Assembly (NCBI GenBank): GCA_050486205.1
Contig: JBJHCW010000002.1
Span: forward strand, 62,001-126,000
DNA: 64,000 nucleotides
From: PWQG01 sp050486205
GTDB lineage: Bacteria; Pseudomonadota; Gammaproteobacteria; Pseudomonadales; Pseudohongiellaceae
Reading direction: 5' to 3'
The translations under genes were made by a program, and so were the position numbers. Shown piece after piece: positions 16,826-24,447 of the stretch (its first letter is position 1; each line of letters starts with the position of its first letter). The notes beneath the pieces were generated by a model that was not told the origin of the DNA, ran no database searches, and saw only the letters and a list, made by a program, of their open reading frames with translations.

Positions 16826-18106
16826 TCAATTACCGGCTTCGCTGTACAATCTGACCTTCAAGGCATCCAGAATGGCGGCGCGTTGATTGCTGTTCTGATT
16901 GGTGATGATAACAAAGGGATACAGGCCTTCGGGGCCTGGAATATAACCCGCAAAATTGTAGACACCGGTCAGGGTGCCACTTTTGCGGTAGATGCCATCC
17001 ACCTCGGCCAGCAGATCAGCATAAGGCAGAAAGGCTTCCAGGATTTGCATCATGCCACGACCGGTACTGCGCTGTGCGCGATCAAGCCCAGAGCCTTCAG
17101 TCATCAGCAAGGTGTCAGCCTGTTCACCAAACCCCTCTCCATACAGGGCCTGCAGGCGAGTGACCAGCACATCCCTGCTCGCCGCCATGCTCGCTGGATA
17201 TCCATGTACCTGTGCACCAAGGGTCAGGAACAACTGATTGGCGATAAAATTGTTGGAGTAATGCAGCAAACCCTCCAGATTATCGTGCAAGGAGCGGGAG
17301 CTTTCATGGCTGTACAGCAGTGACCAGTCCGAAGACACACTTTCCCGATGGAACGACGTGTCGGCAACGTTGATCCCTTGCGTGGCGAGCATCAGCTGGA
17401 ACAGTTGCTGGACCTGTTGCAGGCCATTGAGCGGATCATCGCCCAGATTGATACGCCGGGGCTGCCCCGGTGACAAACCGGCAGCCAGCTGCCTGGCCAG
17501 TGGTGTCAGCGGTGTCTGCGGTTCGCCGGATATCAATTCACCATCCCCTGTCCAGGCCAGGTTCACCGTATTGAAATTGACTACCAGGGCGCCGTTGATG
17601 GCACCGTAGGGCTGGAGCGTTGCCGGCTGGCCAGGCACTGCAAAATCCGGTGCAAAAGCCGAGTCATCCAGCACCAGCCGGCGGATGTTCTGCAGCCCCA
17701 GTCCAGCCAGACGACTGGCAATCCCAGCCACCTCTTCGGAAACCAGAAACGGATCCCCGTATCCCCGGATCAGCAGATCCCCGGCATCGTTCTGGTAGAA
17801 ACGGGTCCGGAACCGGAACTCGTCACCCAGCGTGGTCAGCGCCACGTGTGCCATAGGGATCTTGACCAGCGAAGCCGGCAACAGTGGCCTGTCCGGGTTG
17901 ATGCGCACCAGGTCCTCGCCGTCGGGTGAACGCAACATGATACTGCCATTGCCGGCCAGAGACAGCAGGGACGCCGGCGCCAGCGCACCCTCGTGAACAT
18001 CAGCAGATACGCTGCCGGGTACCATCCCGCACGCCAGCACCAGGGCTGCCATTTGCAACAGTCCGGCAGCGTTGCCGCAGCAGCGCACCAGAAATCCGCG
18101 CATCAT
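16826..18106 (-). CDS. dacB: D-alanyl-D-alanine carboxypeptidase/endopeptidase (PBP4, S13 family)
   Basis: A 426-residue exported penicillin-binding protein. The signal peptide covers about residues 1-35. The three active-site motifs of the S13 family are present: SxxK at Ser79-Lys82 (PASLVKI), SxN in LLHYSNNFIANQL and KSG in YRKSGTLTG. It trims or cleaves peptide crosslinks of murein in the periplasm. It is somewhat shorter than E. coli PBP4 (about 477). Its start overlaps the stop of the upstream thioesterase gene by 4 bases (ATGA), with GGAGGGAA as ribosome site, so the two are translationally coupled. An adjacent second ATG (18103) is an alternative start. Confidence 0.88.
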   Translation of the reverse strand: MMRGFLVRCCGNAAGLLQMAALVLACGMVPGSVSADVHEGALAPASLLSLAGNGSIMLRSPDGEDLVRINPDRPLLPASLVKIPMAHVALTTLGDEFRFRTRFYQNDAGDLLIRGYGDPFLVSEEVAGIASRLAGLGLQNIRRLVLDDSAFAPDFAVPGQPATLQPYGAINGALVVNFNTVNLAWTGDGELISGEPQTPLTPLARQLAAGLSPGQPRRINLGDDPLNGLQQVQQLFQLMLATQGINVADTSFHRESVSSDWSLLYSHESSRSLHDNLEGLLHYSNNFIANQLFLTLGAQVHGYPASMAASRDVLVTRLQALYGEGFGEQADTLLMTEGSGLDRAQRSTGRGMMQILEAFLPYADLLAEVDGIYRKSGTLTGVYNFAGYIPGPEGLYPFVIITNQNSNQRAAILDALKVRLYSEAGN

Positions 18107-18549
18107 GTTCCCTCCTGCGCCAGTGCGCCGCCATAACCCGATACAAAGGCCGCTGGCATACGCTTGGGTCTGCCGCTGCTCAGCGCAATACAGACAAAGG
18201 TGCTGCGCGCACGCATCAGCGTAACCCCGTCGGATTTTCGCAGCAACTGAAAATGACGGATCAGACGCAGCTTGCCATCGGTCTCCACGATCCAGGTACC
18301 GATGAGCAGCTCATCGTCCAGATAGGCCGATGCCAGGTAGTCGATTTCGTGGCGCAGCACCACCATCGCCCGGTCCAGGGCGCGGTAGCTGGCCAGATCG
18401 AGTCCCAGCGATTGTGAATGCTGCCAGGCACAGCGCTCCATCCAGCGCACGTAGGCCGTGTTGTTGGCATGACCGAGTTCATCAATGTCCCCACGCTGAA
18501 CCTGAATAGCCACGGGGTATGGTGAAGCCCTGTCCCAGCTGATAGTCAT
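18103..18549 (-). CDS. acyl-CoA thioesterase, hotdog fold (4HBT/YbgC type)
   Basis: A 148-residue protein with the 4-hydroxybenzoyl-CoA thioesterase signature: VQRGDIDELGHANNTAYVRWMERC, with the catalytic-type Asp near the N-terminus, then a hotdog beta sheet (HEIDYLASAYLDDELLIGTWI). These enzymes hydrolyse short or aromatic acyl-CoA in the cytoplasm. The start at ATG 18549 is chosen because the fold begins there, although its ribosome site is poor. Longer frames reach 18837 but overlap the divergent esterase gene. It is coupled by a 4-base overlap to the downstream PBP4-type gene, an odd functional pairing. Confidence 0.82.
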   Translation of the reverse strand: MTISWDRASPYPVAIQVQRGDIDELGHANNTAYVRWMERCAWQHSQSLGLDLASYRALDRAMVVLRHEIDYLASAYLDDELLIGTWIVETDGKLRLIRHFQLLRKSDGVTLMRARSTFVCIALSSGRPKRMPAAFVSGYGGALAQEGT

Positions 18550-18700
18550 GGCAAACGTAGTCCGATTCCTGAAAACGAAACACCATGATAGTCTTCGGTG
18601 CCCTCGCATTGCCAGTACACCGCTCCCCTGTTGATCCCGAACAGGCATATTGCTAACGTAACAGCTCATCCCACTGGTGCCGTCCACCGAGGTGATCAAT

Positions 18701-19615
18701 TTGCGGGAATCCCTGAGTGATGGGCGAGCCATTATCAGAGTCATTACCCTGATGTTGTCAAGCTGGCTGCTGGCAGGCTGCTCCACGCATCTGGGCGGGC
18801 CCGAAGCCAGGCTTGACCTGCCGGATACAGCGTACACCGTTCTCGAGCCTCAGCAATTTACGCCACCCGGCTGGCCCGAGTCGCTATACGCCACCGTTTA
18901 CCAACCCGACAGCATCGGACCTCATCCAGCAGTTCTGATGTCCCATGGCGGAGGCTGGCGCAACTTTTCTCCCGACACGATTTCAGGCACCGCCAGGTAT
19001 CTCGCCAGGCGAGGTTTCGTGGTAGTCAATGTTGAGCATCGCTTCGCGCCCGGGTATCACTTCCCCGCACAATTGCACGACGTGCAGCAGGCCATGCACT
19101 GGATTCACGACAATGCCCAGCGCCTGGCAATTGACCCGGACCGTATCGGCGCTTTGGGGTTTTCCGCCGGTGCCCATCTGTTGAGCCTGATGGCACTGGT
19201 GGCAGGTCAGGGAGGCGAACTGGATGAGCGCTACGGCGGGGCTCGCACCCGGCCTGCGGCGGTGGTGGCAGGCGGCACACCAACCGATCTGCGGAAATGG
19301 CAGGAAGGCCTGCTGGTGGAATCATTCATCGGTGGCACCCAGGCGCAGATGCCCGATGCCTATGCACTGGCGTCACCCGTGGTGCATGTTCATGCTGGCG
19401 CGCCCCCATTCTTCCTGTTTCACGGCACATGGGACACCCTGGTGCCGGACCATCATGCCACTGACTTCCGCGACGCCCTGCAGGCGTCAGACATCACAAC
19501 AGAGCTGTACCGCCAGCACCTGCGCGGCCACTATACCAGTTTCATTTTCCGTGGCAGTGCCATTCGTGCAGGAACCCAATTCCTGTACCGACACCTTCAA
19601 GGAATCTCACAATGA
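18701..19615 (+). CDS. alpha/beta hydrolase lipoprotein (carboxylesterase, HSL-like)
   Basis: A protein of about 304 residues. Signal sequence and lipobox (LSSWLLAGCS) predict a lipoprotein. The esterase fold shows the oxyanion motif SHGGGWRNF, nucleophile elbow GFSAGAH, and late Asp (FHGTWDTLVP) and His (RGHYTSF). The start is uncertain: TTG 18701 has AGGTGAT at good spacing, GTG 18677 and GTG 18692 are in frame, and ATG 18752 would remove the positive N-region. The stop overlaps the alternative oxidase start by 4 bases, so the two are co-translated. Substrate unknown; a membrane-anchored lipid or ester hydrolase facing the periplasm is likely. Confidence 0.82.
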   Translation: MRESLSDGRAIIRVITLMLSSWLLAGCSTHLGGPEARLDLPDTAYTVLEPQQFTPPGWPESLYATVYQPDSIGPHPAVLMSHGGGWRNFSPDTISGTARYLARRGFVVVNVEHRFAPGYHFPAQLHDVQQAMHWIHDNAQRLAIDPDRIGALGFSAGAHLLSLMALVAGQGGELDERYGGARTRPAAVVAGGTPTDLRKWQEGLLVESFIGGTQAQMPDAYALASPVVHVHAGAPPFFLFHGTWDTLVPDHHATDFRDALQASDITTELYRQHLRGHYTSFIFRGSAIRAGTQFLYRHLQGISQ

Positions 19616-20265
19616 ACGAGCCGTCCAGATCAGAAGTACCGGATCCTCTCGTCATTCATCATACGCCGGTGGACTTTTCCGACCGGGTTGCGTTGCGGAT
19701 CACCCGGATGCTGCGCTTTCTGGCAGATACTTTTTTCGCCCGTCGTTATGGTCACCGCGCCGTGGTGCTTGAGACTGTGGCGGCGGTCCCGGGCATGGTC
19801 GGCGGCATGCTGCGCCATATGCGAAGTCTGCGTCGGCTGGAAGACGACGGTGGCTGGATTCATACCCTGCTCGAGGAGGCTGAAAACGAACGCATGCACC
19901 TGATGACCTTCATCCAGATCGCACAGCCTACCCTGTTCGAACGCCTGCTGATTCTGGTTGCCCAGGGTGTGTTCTTCGCTGGCTTCCTTATCCTCTACGT
20001 GATCTCGTCGCGCACCGCCCATCGCCTGGTGGGTTACTTCGAAGAGGAGGCCGTGTACAGCTACAGCGAATACCTGGCGGAGATCGACTCCGGTGCGCTG
20101 GAGAACCCACCGGCGCCCCGGATCGCCATCGACTACTGGGAACTCCCGCAGGATGCCCGACTGCGCGATGTGGTACTTGCCGTGCGGCAGGACGAAGCCG
20201 GGCACCGGGATGTCAACCATGGCTTTGCGGATAGCCTCGCCGGTCGCGAACACGCAGACCCGTGA
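19612..20265 (+). CDS. aox: alternative oxidase (cyanide-insensitive ubiquinol oxidase)
   Basis: A 217-residue di-iron membrane-bound oxidase. All AOX ligand motifs are present: LETVA (Glu54), NERMHL (Glu93, His96), FEEEAVYSY (about Glu145) and RQDEAGHRDVNH (Glu195, His198). Two hydrophobic stretches (about 50-70 and 108-132) give the monotopic membrane contact. It takes electrons from ubiquinol to oxygen without pumping protons, which lets respiration continue when cytochrome oxidases are blocked. It overlaps the upstream esterase lipoprotein by 4 bases. The bacterial type lacks the mitochondrial N-terminal regulatory Cys. No NsrR or NorR site was recognised upstream. Confidence 0.93.
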   Translation: MNEPSRSEVPDPLVIHHTPVDFSDRVALRITRMLRFLADTFFARRYGHRAVVLETVAAVPGMVGGMLRHMRSLRRLEDDGGWIHTLLEEAENERMHLMTFIQIAQPTLFERLLILVAQGVFFAGFLILYVISSRTAHRLVGYFEEEAVYSYSEYLAEIDSGALENPPAPRIAIDYWELPQDARLRDVVLAVRQDEAGHRDVNHGFADSLAGREHADP

Positions 20266-20349
20266 CAGGCACAAACTCGTGATACAGTAGCAGAAAAACA
20301 ACAAACAGCCCGTGCCGGAGCGCGGTAAAACGAAGAAGGGGCCACGACC

Positions 20350-21906
20350 GTGCAGGACATCTTCGACACCATCAACAATTTTTTTGCCTTCATCGAGCCG
20401 ATTTCAGACGCTGTCTGGGCCTTCCCAACCCAATTCGCTGTTTACAGCAACATACCGGTACTCGGACAACTGGCCTTTCCCGTCGTGTTCCTGATGGGCA
20501 TGGGTATCTGGTTCACCTGGCGTACCGGCTTCGTGCAAAGACTGAGTTTCCGTCATGCCATTCCCATCATGCTGCGCAGGCGCAGTGACAGTACTGGCAT
20601 CAGTTCCATGGCCTCGTTTCTGCTGGGTCTGGCCATGCGGGCGGGGCCGGGCAATATTGTCGGTGTGACCGGCGCCATCACCGTGGGCGGGCCTGGTGCC
20701 CTGTTCTGGATGTGGGTGGCAGCGGCGTTTGGTATGGCTACAGCCTTTATGGAGTCTGTTCTGGCCCAACTGTTCAAGGAACGCAAGGACACCGAATTTG
20801 TTGGCGGCCTGCCGTTCTACGGACGGCGCATCGTTGGCAACAGCCGAGTGGTGGGAATTTTCCTCACCGTGGCTTTCATCACCTACGCACTGTTCAACGT
20901 ACCGGCGCAGACGTTCAATGTGTTCACCGCTATCGGCATGATTGCCGACACCGCCACCGGTGCGGAGACTGACCGGCAGTCGCCGCTGTACTACGGCATT
21001 GCTGTGACACTGGTGGCGGCCTGTGCCTGGCTGATTCTTGGTGGTATCAGACGGGTGACGGCCTACACCAACGTGTTGGTACCTATAAAGGCAGTCATTT
21101 TCTGTGGTATTTCACTGATCATCATCCTGATCAATGCGCCCTTGATTCCAACCTTCTTCCACATGGTGATTGTTGGTGCGATTTCTCCGGACGCGCTGTT
21201 TGGCGGTGCCATTGGTGTGGCCATTGCCGAAGGTGTACGACGCGGGCTCATGTCCAATGAGGCGGGGCAGGGCACCATCACCATGGCAGCAGCGGCGGCT
21301 GACAACAACCATCCCTGCGAGCAGGGTTTTGTGCAAAGCATGGGGGTGTTCTTTGACACCATTGTGATCTGTACACTCACCGGTTTTATTGTGGTGCTGG
21401 CGCATCTGTGGGCAGGGTCGGTGGACAGTGCTGACTGGGCTGCAGCAAGCGCGTCACGTATTGGCACCTATCTGGATTCGGTGCGTGTTCTGATTCCGGT
21501 GGCCATAGCCAATACGGTCGTCATCATACTGGCGGCCTGCTATAGCCTGTTTGCCTTCACCACATTGCTGGGCATGATTTCCTTTGCCGAAATCTCGGCC
21601 AACTTCATCTCCCGCTCCCACCACTTCATCATGGGCATCCGTATTGCCGGTTCACTGGTGTTTGTCCCCTTTGGCGCACTGACCGTACTGGCCGGACTGG
21701 AGCTTGGTAACCTGTGGGCCATCACTGATCTCAGCAACATCATCATGGTTTACCTGAACATTCCGATTCTGCTGCTGGGTGCGCCGCTGGTTTACAAGGC
21801 ACTGGCCCACTACCGTGCCACCTGTGGCGGCAAGTTCATCTCACAGCATGTGCTCGGGGTGAGTACAGATCACTGGACAGAGGAAGAGCAGCGTCACCTT
21901 TCCTGA
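20350..21906 (+). CDS. sodium:alanine symporter (AGCS family)
   Basis: A 518-residue transporter with about 10-11 membrane helices. AGCS signatures are clear: GISSMASFLLGLAMRAGPGNIVGV, the following ITVGGPGALFWMWVAA, and the later GVRRGLMSNEAGQGTITMAAA. The family takes up alanine or glycine with sodium across the inner membrane. The start is GTG 20350 with AAGGGG 10 bases upstream; no ATG fits. It follows the alternative oxidase by 84 bases and may be on its own transcript. Alanine specificity is by family only. Confidence 0.9.
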   Translation: MQDIFDTINNFFAFIEPISDAVWAFPTQFAVYSNIPVLGQLAFPVVFLMGMGIWFTWRTGFVQRLSFRHAIPIMLRRRSDSTGISSMASFLLGLAMRAGPGNIVGVTGAITVGGPGALFWMWVAAAFGMATAFMESVLAQLFKERKDTEFVGGLPFYGRRIVGNSRVVGIFLTVAFITYALFNVPAQTFNVFTAIGMIADTATGAETDRQSPLYYGIAVTLVAACAWLILGGIRRVTAYTNVLVPIKAVIFCGISLIIILINAPLIPTFFHMVIVGAISPDALFGGAIGVAIAEGVRRGLMSNEAGQGTITMAAAAADNNHPCEQGFVQSMGVFFDTIVICTLTGFIVVLAHLWAGSVDSADWAAASASRIGTYLDSVRVLIPVAIANTVVIILAACYSLFAFTTLLGMISFAEISANFISRSHHFIMGIRIAGSLVFVPFGALTVLAGLELGNLWAITDLSNIIMVYLNIPILLLGAPLVYKALAHYRATCGGKFISQHVLGVSTDHWTEEEQRHLS

Positions 21907-21987
21907 CAACACAAACGCCGGAAGATCTGATATGGTTGTTCTTCAACATCCTCCTGACAACCGGTAATTGATCAGATGGTGACAAAC

Positions 21988-24432
21988 ATGGCACGTTACA
22001 TCACGCTCGCAGTATTCTTTCTGGCTCTGTTGCAGGTACCGGCACCACTTTTTGCACAGGACACCTACCAGGTCCCCGGCCCGGAGCTGGTGGCACTGGT
22101 TGACGGCGCACGCACACCCTCTGTGAGCCTGTCACCGGACCGTGCGACTCTGCTGCTGATGGAGCTTCCGGCATTACCGTCGATTGCTGAACTGGCGCAA
22201 CCGGAACTTCGACTTGCCGGCATGCGCATAAACCCCAACACCAATGGCCCGAGCCGACCGGGCACCATCGCCGGACTCACCCTGCGCGACCTGGACACCG
22301 GCGAAGACAGGCCGATCAGCGGATTGCCCGACGATGCGCGTATCACCACCATCAACTGGTCGCCTGACAGCCGGCACTTTGCGTTCCTGCTGAACACCAA
22401 TGATGCGCTGGAGCTGTGGGTTGTCAATACCGACTCGGCCTCGGCTCGCAAACTCAGCGATCACCGTGTCAACAACACCTATTACAGCAGCGCCTATACC
22501 TGGTCCCGGGACAGTCAGTCCCTGCTGGTCAAGGTCGTACCTTTGGACCGGGGTCAGGCACCCACACGCAGCACGGTGCCCACTGGCCCAACCATCCAGG
22601 AGAACATTGGCGCGGCCAGACCGGCACGCACCTATCAGGACCTGCTGTCTGACAGCCATGACGAGTCGCTGTTTGACTATTACTTCACGGCCCAGCTCAT
22701 GGAAATTTCATTGGATGGCAATGAGCGTAATATTGGCGAGCCTTCCGTTTTCCGTACCATCATCCTGTCACCCGATGGCAACTACCTGCTGGTCAGTCTG
22801 ACACAGCGCCCGTATTCCTACAGTGTGCCCGGCTTCCGCTTTCCCGAACTGATACAGATCTGGGACACATCAGGAAACGCAGTGCGCACCATAGCCGATC
22901 TGCCGCTGGCTGACCGGGTGCCGATCGCATTTTCAGCCACCACGGAAGGCCCGCGCTCATTGACCTGGCGTAATGACGCCCCCGCCACACTGTTCTGGGT
23001 GGATGCGCTGGATGGCGGAGATCCCGCAGTCGATGTACCCATGCGTGACCGGATCTATTCCCTGCCCGCGCCGTTCACCGGCGAGCCAATTGCCAATCTG
23101 GAACTGGCTTACCGATTCTCCGGCCTGCAATGGAGTGAAGCCGGTTATGCACTGGTCAGCGAATTCTGGCGCGACACACGCCACAGCCGGACCTGGAGGT
23201 TCAATCCGGACGATCCTGCGGCGGAGATCGACATTGTGTTCGATCTGTCGACTGAAGACAGATACAACGATCCCGGATCACCGGAAATGCGACGCTCGGA
23301 CTTTGGCACCTGGGTGCTGAACACTCAGGAAAACGGCGATGTGCTGCTGATGCGCGGAATTGGCGCCACACCGGAAGGCAACCGCCCCTTCCTGTCGCGC
23401 TTTGATATCCGCACCGGCGAAACAACCGAGCTCTGGCGCTCTCAGTCACCACACTATGAGCGTATTTCAGCACTGCTCAATGATGAGGGCACACAGCTGC
23501 TGACACTCCGGGAGGCGGTAGACTCACAGCCGAATTATTTCCGGCGCGACCTGCACAATGGACAAGTACAACAACTGACACACTTTGAACACCCGACCCC
23601 ACAACTGCGCGATGTTCACAAGGAGTTCATCCAGTACCAGCGCGCCGACGGGGTGCAGCTTTCTGCCACACTCTACCTGCCGCCCGGGTATGAGCCAGAG
23701 AACAACGGCCCACTACCGGTACTGGTGTGGGCATACCCCAGAGAATTCAGAAGCGCCGATGCTGCCGGACAGGTCGCCGATTCACCCTACCGTTTTGCAG
23801 CCATGAGTTATTGGGGGCCACATTTTGCGCTGACCCAGGGTTTTGCGGTGGTGGAGAATGCCACCATGCCGGTTGTGGGTGAAGGCGACGAGGAGCCCAA
23901 TGACACTTTTGTGGAACAACTGGTACTCAGTGCACAGGCGGTGATTGATGAGTTGGCCGAACGTGGCGTGGGTGACCCGGACCGTGTTGCCATCGGTGGG
24001 CACAGCTACGGCGCGTTCATGACCGCCAATCTGCTGGCTCACTCGGATCTGTTCAGGGCCGGCATCGCGCGCAGCGGCGCCTTTAACCGGACACTGACGC
24101 CGTTCGGGTTTCAGGCCGAACCGCGCAACTTCTGGGAAGCCTCGGAGATCTACTTCAGCATGTCACCCTTCATGCATGCCGACAAAATCACCGATCCGAT
24201 ACTCTTCATCCATGGCGCCGAGGACAATAACTCCGGTACCTTCCCCATGCAGAGTGAGCGCATGTATGCAGCAGTGAGCGGACTGGGTGGTACGGCCAGA
24301 CTGGTCATGCTGCCGGAGGAAAGCCACGGCTACAATGCGCGGGAATCCGTGCTGCACATGTTGTGGGAGCAGTCCGAATGGATCAACCGCTATGTTCGCG
24401 GCCTGGAAGGGTTCCGACCAGACCGCGACTGA
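21988..24432 (+). CDS. S9 family serine peptidase (prolyl oligopeptidase type), exported
   Basis: An 814-residue protein with a Sec signal (MARYITLAVFF... LFAQD), a beta-propeller-like first two thirds (WSPDSRHFAF and LSPDGNYLLVSL blades) and a C-terminal alpha/beta hydrolase. The catalytic triad is visible: Ser677 in GGHSYGAFM, Asp750 in HGAEDNNSGTFP and His784 in EESHGY. It should cleave oligopeptides in the periplasm. ATG 21988 is preferred because GGTGA lies 5 bases before it and the signal peptide is then compact; ATG 21976 is also in frame. It converges on the M14 carboxypeptidase gene with only 15 bases between. Confidence 0.9.
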   Translation: MARYITLAVFFLALLQVPAPLFAQDTYQVPGPELVALVDGARTPSVSLSPDRATLLLMELPALPSIAELAQPELRLAGMRINPNTNGPSRPGTIAGLTLRDLDTGEDRPISGLPDDARITTINWSPDSRHFAFLLNTNDALELWVVNTDSASARKLSDHRVNNTYYSSAYTWSRDSQSLLVKVVPLDRGQAPTRSTVPTGPTIQENIGAARPARTYQDLLSDSHDESLFDYYFTAQLMEISLDGNERNIGEPSVFRTIILSPDGNYLLVSLTQRPYSYSVPGFRFPELIQIWDTSGNAVRTIADLPLADRVPIAFSATTEGPRSLTWRNDAPATLFWVDALDGGDPAVDVPMRDRIYSLPAPFTGEPIANLELAYRFSGLQWSEAGYALVSEFWRDTRHSRTWRFNPDDPAAEIDIVFDLSTEDRYNDPGSPEMRRSDFGTWVLNTQENGDVLLMRGIGATPEGNRPFLSRFDIRTGETTELWRSQSPHYERISALLNDEGTQLLTLREAVDSQPNYFRRDLHNGQVQQLTHFEHPTPQLRDVHKEFIQYQRADGVQLSATLYLPPGYEPENNGPLPVLVWAYPREFRSADAAGQVADSPYRFAAMSYWGPHFALTQGFAVVENATMPVVGEGDEEPNDTFVEQLVLSAQAVIDELAERGVGDPDRVAIGGHSYGAFMTANLLAHSDLFRAGIARSGAFNRTLTPFGFQAEPRNFWEASEIYFSMSPFMHADKITDPILFIHGAEDNNSGTFPMQSERMYAAVSGLGGTARLVMLPEESHGYNARESVLHMLWEQSEWINRYVRGLEGFRPDRD

Positions 24433-24447
24433 CATCGACCCAACAGA

